Assembly (NCBI GenBank): GCA_029582265.1
Contig: CM055816.1
Location: forward strand, 80,160,472-80,224,471
DNA: 64,000 bases
Direction of reading: 5' to 3'
DNA from: Zoroaster sp. YZ-2022
Lineage: Eukaryota; Echinodermata; Asteroidea; Forcipulatida; Zoroasteridae
Positions within the stretch are counted from its first letter, which is position 1; every line of letters begins with the position of its first letter. Position numbers and translations under genes: made by a program. Under the pieces are notes generated by a model that searched no databases, was not told the origin of the DNA, and worked only from the letters and a program-made list of their open reading frames with translations. Of the stretch, positions 12,901 to 23,714 are shown piece after piece.

Positions 12901-15900
12901 TTGTGTCCCCAAATGTATTTATTTATTCCTGTTGATAACATTTAGATATTGCGTACATTATGAAAGCAATTATCATCAATTAGTTTTCTGTTCATTGCGA
13001 AAGGCCACAATTCATGCATACATATCATGATTACTTTACCTGTACAGTTTCAACTCAATTGTAATTGTGAAAAGTATATTTGCAACGTTGAGAAGTGGTT
13101 TTTCCTTCAATGATGGGGATATAATTTAATCTGGGTACACATACAGTTGTAGTCGAAAGTTTACATACACCGCAGTTTTACAAAACAATTCCCAGGTCAT
13201 CCCAAAGCTGTGCACCAAATCCAAATGATTATACATGCATGAGGAAGGACTTTTGAAACATGATTTTATTTCGGGTTCAACTTTATCGTATTCTCATTTT
13301 GAGGGGATTATTTGCTGCATGAATGATTACTCCATCATGCTGGGTGAGTGTTTGCTTAACATGTTCAGGGAAATGGAATATATTGGCCCTACAAAATAAA
13401 ACCTATTTAAAACCTATTTAAAAAAAAATCTGACTCGAAAGCGGTCTGGTTTCCAGTCTTCGACAGTACAAGTCAATGTACACATGTACAATGTACATGA
13501 TGCAGTGTGCTTTCCATCATTGTGCGAAATCTGCAGTAAGCGTAAGCGCTCGGTCATTCATAATAATAATAATAATAATGTGTGGACTTGTATAGCGCAC
13601 GTATCCACCAACTAAGTGGTGCTCAAGGCGCATTCTTTTTTTTTACGTGCATTACACAACACACGGGACCTACGGCTTTACGTCCCATCCGAAGGACGAA
13701 GCAATTATGGTTAAGTACCTTGCTCAAGGACACAAGTGTAACGACCGGGGCTCGAACTCACACCCTGCTGCTGGCAACACCAGAACTTGAGTTCGGTGCG
13801 CTAGACCGCTCGGCCACGACACTCCACTTCATGCCATCTTCAAATACATTCTAACCTACCATCAGACCATGCATGCCTAAATTATATCTACATTATTTAT
13901 AGAAATTACCTGGTTAGTTGTTTTCTGTAACTGTTACTTAATGAAGTGGAATAATAACAAATGAATGAAGAGAGCTTGCCCCGGTACGTTGGTTTCACAG
14001 TGATCCGACTTGTCGAGTGCCAAACGAGAAGCGCGCTGCGCGCGCATGCGTCATTTCCAATTTTCACCAACAGAGGGCGAACTTCCTAGTGAAAGTCCCG
14101 TACGCACGGTCAGCTCGATCGTGGATCGTGTTAATGACGTTATAAATCATACGAAAAAATATTATAGCGGCAAGTACGTCTTATTTTGACACAAAAAAAT
14201 ATTGAAAGAACGAATTATCATGATCGACAGTACCGTGATAATTAATTTGTCACAAAAACGATGCTAAATCAAGGAATATTTTGGACAAAAAGTTAATTAA
14301 AGAAAAAGAAATCAAATTAATTTGGGCTTATTTGTCAGAAAATCAACGTTGAATCAACGTCTGTTTTCGACATAAAAGCAACGTCACAAAAACGACGTTG
14401 AATCAACGTCGTGTTTATGTTGATCAACGTCACAACGTCATATCAACCTGTTTTCGACGTCATATCGACGTCGTGTGCCGGCTGGGTATGATGAATGAAC
14501 ATTTTAGAAATTAGTGCCCTGTGCCCCTGTGTACAGGAAAGATATGTTCATTGAGTCACTGTGTTGGCTTTACACTCTAAGGATGAATGATGCAAAGTGT
14601 ACACATCTGAGCTTTGTAAATGATAGCTGCAGTTATTTATGTATTTTTGCAAGCTCACCAAATCTTCAAGTTCACGATGCAAAGTAAAGGCCTTGTTAGC
14701 CATCTCACGAAAAGCCATGTCAGCATTTTGGAGGTTCTGCTGCAAGAGATGGAGGGGTAGCTCTTCCTCTACTTGTTCGAGTTCCTGTTGCTTTTTAAAC
14801 ACATCATGAGCAATTTGCTGTTGACGTTGGAACTCCCCGGCTACCTTCTGGTCAAAGTTAGTGGAGGACAGGTCTTCACCATCAGTGTGCTGGACTCGTA
14901 GGGTGAATAACTTCAAGTCCAGCTTGTGGCACCTTTCTTCAAACATGTCATAAAGTTTTTTATATATACCTAGTGACATGTGAAGACTAGGGAGAACAAC
15001 CTTTAATGATACAAAAATACATAAATAAAAGATAACTGAATAAATTTAAAAAAAAACAATCAGAACATATGGAAATGTACATGTACATAACCATTGATTC
15101 ATGTACTGTGCATGTACTGTACATGTACTATGCAAGTATGCATAGTTATACATAGTAGATACAGGTTGTATGCATAGTCTTCATGTCACAAGGTGAGAGT
15201 TTACTTACATGATCAATTGCTATATCCAAGATGGGTTTAGCAATGGTACTGTGGGATATGTCTTTAGCTCTAGCTTTCCTGGAGCCATCGGCCAAGTACG
15301 CTTCAAAGTTATTATTGATGGACATAAGCTAGTTCTAGGTTCAGATGGTTCTCTTTCAGCCATTGGTAGTTTCATGGAGTCTCTTGGGGTGTGCCAGTAC
15401 AGGCAGCAGTACCTAGCTGTAAGCATAAAGGAAAATATAGTATTTAGGCCAAGTAAAAAAAATACCAGTTGATCGTCCTGGTTTTTCAAAAAGAGGAGGA
15501 TGAGGGCATTTTTATTTTATTTTTTTCCAAGATGGCCGCCAAGCATTTAAATTCAAAATATTCATGTTAAACAATGTTTGATGTATTTTGTTAAACCCCA
15601 AGTAAAAATACATGAAAAATATACTCTTTTTGTGGACAAGTATAAACAATAAAAAATAATTTAAAAAAAGGATGCGGCCTCAAAAAAGGATGCGGGCGGG
15701 GACGATCAACTGGTATTTTTTTTTTACTTGGCCTTACTTCATGCTATGAAAATAAGCCAAATCAACGTCATGATCTTTACAATGTATGCTTGTTTCTGTT
15801 CATACACTGACTAAATTTTACATGAATGTATTTACCATTGCAACTGCAGGTGCCATATATATTGGTTAGCAGCTCATAGTCTCCGAAGAAGAACAGTTTC

Positions 15901-18900
15901 AACGATTTTCCTCTGTATTGAGAATTAGAAGTAAGTTCTGTGAAAATACAAACAAGCAGAAAGTGTACATGATCTTTTAATATCAACAATTCAATACTTC
16001 AGTCATGTTTTTACATGATGGAGGGGTTACTCAAGTCATGCCTATCTAAGCAGTCCAATATCACTTGTACATAATTAGTACAAGTGATATTTATATTACC
16101 ATGCGAATCATTGTTTACAAAGTAACATACCTCCATCTTTGGCTGGCCAAGTGAGACACTTGTTCCATTATGGGTGGCAAGACTCTCTGCAGGTTTGCGG
16201 AGGAATCCTTGGCTTTGAAGCATGCAAAAACCACTGTATTTTGCAGGGAGTTAGGATGTTTGGTATTAACAATTTGGAATGACATCTTGAAGCTCTGGCC
16301 ACCCTTATCACCCCCTATTTTGACCCAGATTTCATCTTTGGGAATCACACCATTGTGCCAGGTCAAAGATCCATTCCTTAATAGGGGAAAAGAAAATGAA
16401 CATTGTTTAGTTCACATTTCAAAGTCAGATACATATGCTTTGTATGTATGGGCACACAATGAATTATTTCCAAGCAATGAAGCATAGCGCTACATGGTTC
16501 TAGCCAGGCATACAATAGCGTATCGGGCCGATACGCTATAAAAAAATGCCGATACGCTATAAATCGGCCGATACGCTATCGATACGCTATAATTTATTCC
16601 ATGGTTGAAAAAAAAAAAAAAAATTCCTTTCTTCAGTTCGAGAACTAATTGTGAACAACAATAATTTGTTGCCACTGAGGCATTTATTTCATCTTGTAGG
16701 AAGCTTTATTGATACATTTTAATTGGCCGACAAATTTGTTTCTTTTCAAGAGAACGTTTTTGATGCGCCGCATTTGCAACTGTATGCGGCCTGCCGCGAT
16801 CTATTTATGGCATTCAACGTTAAACACATTGACACTGGTTCCGCTACCACACTGCTTAGGCAAAACCAGATGACTGGGGTACCCGCGTGCCACGCAGAGT
16901 CGGGAAAGAGCGGAGTCTAAAAAGTGTCTGTTGTGAGTTACTATGATCATGCTATGACATGTTTTCTGTCGGAAATTTGTTTTGAGTGAAAGTTAAAAAA
17001 CAACAAAAACAACCATCAGCAAACGGTAGTTGTTGAACATCTGATGTCCGCTGAGCGCTGGCTGATGTCCGCCGGCCGCCAGCAGAAGTTCGACCTATGG
17101 AAACAGTTTCGTCTTCACGGCATCAAAACATTTGTAAATCTCATTCCAGTATCATTTCCCTACCACCACTTTGTCACCAAGCTGATATATTTTTGTTTTG
17201 TTAATTAAGAAGAAATAAATTAAGAAGATGTTATTGATGAGAAAAATTAAAAACGAAAATCGGAAATGCAAGACTTGATCGGCTGTTCCCCAGGATATGT
17301 TCGGTAGGCAGATAATTAATGTTCAGTAGGCGGGCGTATAGCACAATTGCACCCTGCAAACAGGCCTCCATTTACTTGTAAATCAGGAATAACGGTAAAC
17401 ACTTTCTAAAACTGTTTTTCTTCTTAATTTACATACCCGACCGCTATTTATATAATGCTGAAAGCATTATTTCTGAGCTGAGATTCTCCGCCACAGGTAT
17501 TAATCCACAGAATTTAATTCCACAAAACCAAACATGTCAAAGATTTCTGAAGCTTTTCCGAGGTAAAAAATTCACTAATAGTTTGCACTCAGTTGAATAA
17601 ATAGATGTCACCATTCTGCTCCAACCAGTCATAACTTTTTAAGTAGGTCTAAATTTATTGTTTTAAATTTTATGCTTTGAAACAACTGATTAAAAGACGC
17701 ATTTTTGCCGACAGTCGGATCACTCACTCGAGCTACTTAGCCTTGGGACAATGTATACTGGTATCCTGTATCCTGGTATGTTGTTTCATACATGTATAGT
17801 TATATAGCTTGGAAACCAGCCAAGAACCAGGTCCCAGAGGTTAATGTCACCTGGTCTGGTAGTGTAAAACCACAACCTGTCAGTCATTGTCAAGTGAACA
17901 ATAGCCCCAACTCTTGTCTTGGCACTAATCCCAAATTGATACATTCAATGTTCCAAAGTCGGCAGACAGTTCTTTGATGTGAACTTGTGACCCAGAAATT
18001 GTGTCTTTTTGGTTGCCGGTTGTCGTTTCTTTTTCTTTTAAAATACTTTGAACAGACTGGAGCTAGGATAATTCTAAGGCGTCTTTACAGCTGGCCTATG
18101 TTTTTTCGCTGAGCTTTTTTATTTTATTTACGCAATAACTGTGGACTTGGAAAATAGAGCTCTTACCTGCTGTCCAATAAAATACTTTGGGTGAAGCTTG
18201 CACTGCAGGGTTTCGTTTGTAAGAACCATTTTATTTATAGTTTTGTCAAGTTTAATTTAAAGTAGGCATAAGTCAAGGCATACATTGTAATGTATTGTAT
18301 GGAATTTTTTGGATCATATCTGGCTTTGAATTATTGATAAAAACGATTAACTTTACTCACACATTTAAAGCTACAATTACTAACAACAATCCAATGTAAA
18401 GTGAATAAAACAATAATTAAGACAATAACAACATGAGTCCTGTAGGCCCTACTCCATTTAAAAATTTTAAGTTTGATATTAGTTGAGAAAAATGTGACAG
18501 AATTACATGTGCACATGTAAACATGTTAAAACCTACCAATTGAAAAGCAATAAATATTTTTATGTCTAAAAAAATATGGTTTTGTGTGACAAATTATATT
18601 ATGCAATATGCCCCTAAATAGCCTCAGATTGCACCAGAGAGCATCTACAACCTAAAAGTTTCCCAGGGCCCTTAAGCGGGCCCCGGACCCCACGCCGTTG
18701 TGGCTTCGCGCTACGCGCTCGCAGATTCGTGTCGTACAAATGCCCCTACGCTATAATTTAATCCTGGCTAGAACATGCATACTTACAAGTCATGCCTATC
18801 TAAGTAGTCCAATATCATGGAGCTGAGATTTGTTACTGTTATGCAGGGAACTTCTCTTGTGTCCACACCATCGTAGCCATTGGCACCATTTGAATTGAAC

Positions 18901-20407
18901 ACCAGGGGAATACGTTTCCCTGTCAAGTTGTCTTTGAGGAGCACATTTTCTCGTTTACGAATTTCTCTTTCAGATGAAAATGAAACTCCAACACTTCCAA
19001 AGTATCTGTAAATAAAAAGATCAAATTCAAGATTAATAAGAGGTAAAATAATACAATATTTGATTTGATACTACATGAATTTTGTAAATGAATACATGTA
19101 CAGGTACACATGTGGTTGTGTAAATATTGCAAATATTGTAAATTGTAAATATTGTAAATAAATGTATTTTCAGTACAGATACATACATATGTGCAGTAAA
19201 TAAGTTTGTTTGCAGCTGTTATATTCCTTTGTTGACTGGTAACAATATGCATACCTACAATATGCAATTATCATTTTCCTAAAATTGTCACTGTGTGTAC
19301 TGTACAATGTTTGTGCACCTGTACATGTATCATTTTATTATTAAATGGAATGCAGAATCGAACCAAACATGAAAAGTTAGCAAAAATACAAAATGGCAGT
19401 CAATTTAGAAATGTTTGTAGAAATGTTTAATACAACTTTGTTGTGTTTCAGTTCATTAATGCAACTTAATTACAAACCTGCGAATTTGTCTAAGTTGTTC
19501 CCAAGCCAATTGGCAGTCCCTCATCATGGCGATGGATGTGTCTGTGTCAATTGCATCTTTTGATACATTTGGGCAGGGTCGATTCTCTGTTGACTGTGTA
19601 GAGCCTTTTCTTACTTTTTGGACAAAAGCAGGCTGAAAGTTTGTAAAAAGTAATGTTGACTTTAATATACATGTAGATATAGTGTAAATATTAATTCATC
19701 GTCATTATTTGTTAATATTATATAAGCAATTTGTTTTGTAATCTGCAAACTTTTTAATGGGTAGTGTGCAAAATGCACCCCAAAATAATTGTAATTTTAA
19801 AATCATTTTATTTATTTATTTTAAATCATTTTATTGATTTCCAGTTGAAATTTAGGAATGAGAACTTGTTCCTAAATTCTAAGAATGAATACTATCTGAA
19901 TTAATTTCCACAATGAAAGTATACATGTGTCTTATACATGTATCTTAATTTAAGGAAAGTAACTAGTACGTATACTAGTAGAACCAGTTTTCTAACATCA
20001 CCATTGATGTACCTTCCCTTTAAAATATTGTTATTTCTTACCCTTCCACGTGTTTTCAGTCGTGTTGATTTTCCGTTGTCATTTAGCTTTAACCACACCC
20101 ACCTGTCGCTGACCTCCTCTATTGCAGGGGGGATTGGTGTTCCTTTTGTATGTTCTGCAGCCACTTGTTTAAGGAGGGTAGCTGCCTTTTCCACCTCATC
20201 AGTTAATGTTGCAATAGGGCGTTGTGTGGTTGCATTGCCTGTACACTTTTCACAGTGACATTCAGCGAATTTTGGGATGGTATTGGGACATGTCACCGTT
20301 TTCACGAAGAGGCAAAAGTCCGTCTGTAGAGTAAAAATTATGTTTCGAGAAAATCGCACTCGAAGTTGGTCTCTTTTTGGATGGCGCATAACCCTGTCAA
20401 TCGGCAC
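9934..20407 (-). CDS. Ten-exon DDE-transposase-like protein gene (one frameshift)
   Basis: Exons on the minus strand, all with GT/AG borders, are 20407-20042, 19632-19478, 19005-18787, 16376-16131, 15912-15836, 15416-15209, 15000-14659, 10815-10675, 10554-10344 and 10247-9934. Phases agree at every junction, giving about 758 residues. The exception is exon 6, where two extra bases near 15328-15336 break the frame. Motifs fit an RNase-H-fold DDE enzyme: WVKIGGDKGGQSFK (candidate first D, exon 4), LFFFGDYELL (candidate second D, exon 5) and NEQGGELIHTEFN (candidate E, exon 10). Exon 1 holds CHCEKC. Many marine-invertebrate and cnidarian genomes carry uncharacterised multi-copy proteins of this plan; I cannot name the superfamily. 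No TIRs of its own were found. Two foreign TIR elements lie in introns 3 and 7. It could be an old transposase or a host gene derived from one; the frameshift could be real decay or a sequencing error. The start at 20407 is the first in-frame ATG and is uncertain. Confidence 0.7.
10880..11050 (+). repeat. 25-bp minisatellite, six units of GGATCAACGTCAGGATTTCC
   Basis: Six nearly identical 25-bp units (GGATCAACGTCAGG ATTTCCACGTT) sit just inside the left TIR of the 10819-14486 element. Related words are found inverted near its right end (14341-14470). They therefore look like sub-terminal repeats, possibly transposase-binding, and not an independent satellite. Confidence 0.9.
11918..12153. mobile_element. 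Foldback/MITE with about 105-bp arms
   Basis: The left arm, from TATAAATCAGGGGTCCAAAC, and the right arm, ending GTTTGGACCCCTGATTTATA, are nearly identical inverted copies about 105 bp long around a short centre near 12030. The TA at both outer edges fits a TA target duplication. It is non-coding and nested in the 10819-14486 element. Confidence 0.85.
12438..12490 (+). repeat. Short tandem repeat TTTTGATCGGAC
   Basis: Four units of about 14 bp (GATCGGACTTTT, with GATCAGAC and GATCGTAC variants). Confidence 0.8.
12814..12957. repeat. 144-bp near-perfect palindrome
   Basis: Two 72-base arms meet at 12885/12886 with no spacer and one mismatch; the centre is ATCACAACTTAAGTTGTGAT. It has no target duplication and no coding content. 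It may be a foldback element or a fresh inverted duplication. Such palindromes are unstable in cloning, so a head-to-head assembly artefact is also possible. Confidence 0.9.
13142..13175 (+). mobile_element. Solitary Tc1-like inverted-repeat end
   Basis: TA followed by CAGTTGTAGTCGAAAGTTTA and CATACACC closely resembles the terminal repeat of fish Tc1 elements as I know them. I found no partner end in the window, so this is probably a truncated copy. Confidence 0.5.
13559..13826 (-). mobile_element. tRNA-headed SINE, minus orientation
   Basis: Read on the minus strand it starts TGGAGTGTCGTGGCCGAGCG. It has an A-box-like GTGGCCGAGCGG and a B-box-like GAGTTCGAGCCCC (13747-13759 on plus), then a conserved body (TGTCCTTGAGCAAGG...), and ends in (ATT)n. 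The same head occurs at 42710 and 45634. It is nested in the 10819-14486 element. Confidence 0.85.
15209..15416 (-). CDS. Exon 6 of transposase-like gene, carrying the frameshift
   Basis: From the acceptor ...GCTTACAG the frame reads ARYCCLYWHTPRDSMKLPM then AEREPSEPRT. The protein signal then continues two bases out of step as LMSINNNFEAYLADGSRKAR to the donor CAT|GTAAGT. Removing two bases near 15328-15336 restores both the frame and the phase with exon 7, which begins VVLPSLHMSLG. The C-C/W pattern (YCCLYW) right after the GDYELL exon fits the family's usual cysteine motif. Confidence 0.7.
15446..15734. mobile_element. MITE with AGGCCAAGTAAAAAAAATAC ends
   Basis: About 36-bp inverted repeats (AGGCCAAGT...CCAGTTGATCGTCC and complement) enclose some 220 bp of AT-rich DNA. 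It lies in intron 5 of the transposase-like gene, 30 bp outside the exon 6 acceptor. Confidence 0.85.
16131..16376 (-). CDS. Exon 4 of transposase-like gene (first candidate catalytic Asp)
   Basis: The acceptor is ...CTATTAAG and the donor ...GATGGAG|GTATGT. It encodes NGSLTWHNGVIPKDEIWVK followed by IGGDKGGQSFKMSFQ. The aspartate in IGGDKGG is preceded by a beta-strand-like WVKI and followed by a glycine turn, as expected for the first catalytic residue of an RNase-H fold. It joins in phase with 18787 upstream (HDL|NGS) and 15912 downstream (QRW|RGKS). Confidence 0.75.
16497..18774. mobile_element. 2.28-kb TIR element in intron 3 of the transposase-like gene
   Basis: The ends GTTCTAGCCAGG and CCTGGCTAGAAC are perfect 12-bp inverted repeats, with ATG on both outer sides (a possible 3-bp duplication). 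Near the left end, 16511-16593 holds repeated GCCGATACGCTATAAA words, echoed as CTACGCTATAAT at the right end. The frame 16723-16920 (VSFQENVFDAPHLQL...) might be a remnant of a zinc-finger transposase N-terminus, but the evidence is thin. The GC-rich part 18650-18720 (GGGCCCCGGACCCC) fits a degenerate 3' portion. It is probably a decayed or deleted DNA transposon. Confidence 0.75.
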
Positions 20408-20730
20408 TCTTTTTACTTAACCAACGTTACTACACGAAAAATGGGATCTTAAATTACATAGAACAAGAAAAAAATATTCAATGAGAAGGATTAAAATCTA
20501 TTAATTAGTGAAGAAAGATTTTGTCACTTCGTGAAAACGCTAAAATGGGTTTGGCAGCGGTTTTGCCCACTATAACTGACTTTTGTCTCTTCGTGAAAAC
20601 GGTACGCGCAGACTGCGCAGATGTGTGGTACGGTAAAATCCACTTTGCCTCTTCGTGAAAACGTTACGCGCAGTAAGCATAGTCCAGTGCGATATGGCAA
20701 AATCAAGTTTGCCTCTTCGTGAAAACGGAA
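20299..20730 (+). repeat. Cluster of five CTCTTCGTGAAAACG motifs
   Basis: Copies lie at about 20303 (minus), 20527, 20587, 20650 and 20714. One is inside exon 1 of the transposase-like gene; the others lie upstream of it. Between them are short CG-rich words (ACGCGCAG). A matching cluster is at 41064-41389, and one stretch of 27 bases (20292-20318 on minus, 41363-41389 on plus) is identical. The arrangement fits a protein-binding site array, possibly promoter or transposon end, but this is inference. Confidence 0.7.
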
Positions 20731-20740
20731 ATTCGATCTA

Positions 20741-23714
20741 GGGCATTCATTTCCCCTACATTCGCATATAATCCGTGTTCAAGACTATGGTAGATGACCA
20801 TGGCAAAATCCAAAAATATTTTCCCGCCTGTTTGGGAAATTCGAAAACCACACAAGAAAATTCGGAATTGGGGTGGGGTTGGGCAGAAACAATGCTTTGC
20901 CCCGGTAACAAAATCGGCTTCGTGCGCGGGATTTATGTCCATATTCCTCATCTAAGTTTCATCCCTTTTTTTCCCGTGGCCAATGTTGTTCACCAATGGT
21001 TTTATGGCCGGTTCTTGTATTATTATACACATCAATCAAACATCCACGAAGATGTTTACATGTAAAACAAACAGCGTATTAAAATAAGTACAAAGGGAAA
21101 TATAAGTTTCAAGAAATAAAATGGCATTACAAAGACGCAGGGAGTGTGCTACCACTGAGAATTAACGTTCAATGTATTTCATAAAAATTGCAAATAAAAT
21201 TTATACTTTGTGCACAATACTTTAAAGTCGCCTTTAAAAGAAAATCTCCCCCACAGATTCATCAAAGTGGACATTTTTATTGCATGATCTGAAAGATCAT
21301 ACCACTGAACACACTTAATTTTTGATGAGGCTAAATCGGTCCTCAAATAATGCCCAGCCTCACCAACTGAAAATGACATATTTTCCCCAATAATTGGAAT
21401 TGTCCTAAAACCATAACATACATCGCTTTACATTTAAAATTTACATTAAAATTTAAATGAATGATGTATTTTACAATATTAATAGAAATCTCGGTCCTGT
21501 AAAGGCATTTTTTTTAAATTAGAGTAAAATCCAGTCCATTGCATTGATTTATAATCCTGCTTAATTGATTTCATAAAATGCAATTGTTTTATTTTTAATA
21601 ATATAAATACAATAACCATAACATATATTGCAAATTAAAAACAAAAACGAAAACCATTAAAATCCAAATGAGTTATTACAATAATATTAATATTCGATCC
21701 TGTGAAGACACTAGGCACGTTTTGTAAACATATTATTTAAAATCTAGTCTGTGATACATTTCTTAAATTGTAGGTACAAGGTAGGTTTTTAAAATATTAC
21801 AACAAATCATACAATTCATCGATCTTATTTACATCATTAATTATTATGATGGCTTAAACAGATTTACAAATAATTTATATACAAGGGAATTTACATTATC
21901 ATACAATGGTATCATTCAGTCAGTTGGATTTATTTACACTATTTATAATGATGATTTCAAATGTTCAACCACGTTCTGTCATACAAACAACACTAAATCT
22001 AACTTACAATAACGAAAATAATATAATACAACCTCCATTTTAAAATATTCTATAGTGACGGAGGTAGTGGTGAGGAGGAACATAATACATAAAGATACAG
22101 CTGCGACAAACTAGTTCAAAACGAAATATAAGCAACAAATAAAATAACACAAAAATACAAATCAAAAGATACGTATATCATGGGTACCTCTCGTAAAGCA
22201 AGGTATTACAAAATGGTCTTATTCGATCATTTATCTTGTATTAATGCATGTTTTCCTAAATATGAAGTCATGAATTCTAAAGTCAAGAAATTCAGGAAGT
22301 AAACGTGCGAATGATTCAGATACATGAATGGACAAAAAATGTACCACATAAAATGTCAAAAGATATGTATCTCTTGAGTACCTCTCTTATAGCAAGGCAA
22401 TGCAAAGTGGTCGAATTTAACCATCCTTGAATTATTTATCTTGTATGAATACATGGTTTCCTGAGGTTGAAGTCAAGAATTCTTAAGTAAGAAATTCAGG
22501 AAAGTAAAACGTGCGAATGATTCAGATACATGTAATATCAATGAACAGAAAATGTTAAAATACTTTATCTTGTATGAACATGCATGGTTTCATAAGGTTC
22601 AGGTCATGAATTCTTAAGTCAAGAAATTTAGGAAAGTAACATAATATCAATAGAAATAATATTAAATGAAATATTTTTTTAGACGATTGTTTCACAGGTC
22701 AAGAGAACGAAACATTTTGAGACTAATTTTCCATATTATCACTGGTATGAAGGAAAAAGATGCCAAGAATAAAAAACAACTTACTACACATTATTTGAAA
22801 GAGCACTGTTGTATCACTAAATACTTTCTTCACTAAGTGGTTTGCAAGATGCACACTTACTGCTTCAGCTTTTCAGGAACAAACACAATAGGTGAATGTG
22901 CATTGCTTATCTGTTACTAACATTTTCTGTCCTATGTTAAGGCAGCCCACTCTGTAATTTAAAATTTTTGTTGTTTTTACAGCCACAAATACCTTTTTGT
23001 TGCCAACTATTTTGGCGTGCTGGACTTTAATAGACACGATTTTTTTTGGCAAAGTAAACTCATTTTATCGAGAAAACCTCTTCCCATTAAAGGCGGAATT
23101 CTATGTTCAACTTCAACACATTCACACAAATTCCTCATGTGTACCTCAGCTACATTGACATGAGAAGAAGTATTTGAAATCTTGTGGTGTACCAAGAATT
23201 GATAAAAGTAAGTGGCATTAAATGTTCCGAATTCATAAAAAGCTAAAGCTCCAAATATCATCATCAAAAACGAATAATGGAGCGATGGGAAAAAATAGAT
23301 AAAGTACGGAACATGATGCAACATCAAGTACTGGGACCTCATTGTGTTAAATCGAGATGTCACATACACTCATTAACACTTTGAACAAGTTATTCAAAAT
23401 TGTCTACGATACGGAAGAAATACCGGCATACTTTTTAAAATCCATTTTTAGCTTTTCCTGGAATTTAACTGATCAACCATGCCATCAGTCTAATTGTCAG
23501 TAAAATTCTTCTTTGTATGATGATGCAGGCAAGAAATAAACCCCAACCTGAAATTGGTAAAGAGCAATGTGGATTTGTGGATTAACCAACTCTATATCCA
23601 TACTAAGAACAATACATTTCAAAAGAAAATCAGTTGAGGTACACAAACATATCTGCCTTTGTTTAATCTAATATATAAAAAAATTGAATCAGACGAAAAT
23701 GAAGAACTATCATT
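20741..23714. repeat. AT-rich intergenic DNA with imperfect tandem duplications
   Basis: No gene was recognised. Two sets of diverged direct repeats are visible: about 21440-21780 (words AATATTAATA...CGATCCTGT...) and 22165-22640 (about 200-bp units with GTACCTCTC, ATTTATCTTGTAT, GTGCGAATGATTCAGATACA). They lie downstream of the minus-strand gene ending at 23715 and may include its 3' untranslated region. Confidence 0.55.

Larger units (their letters stand above)
10819..14486. mobile_element. 3.67-kb TIR element in intron 7, TA target duplication
   Basis: The left end CCCAGCGGGCAC and the right end GTGCCGGCTGGG are inverted repeats flanked by TA (10817-10818 and 14487-14488). Both ends carry sub-terminal repeats of related words (ATCAACGT, GATCAACGTCAGG at the left; TTGAATCAACGTC, CGACGTCATATC at the right). 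No transposase is seen inside. The element has itself collected a foldback (11918), a perfect palindrome (12814), a Tc1-like end (13144) and a SINE (13559). It separates exons 7 and 8 of the transposase-like gene. Confidence 0.85.
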
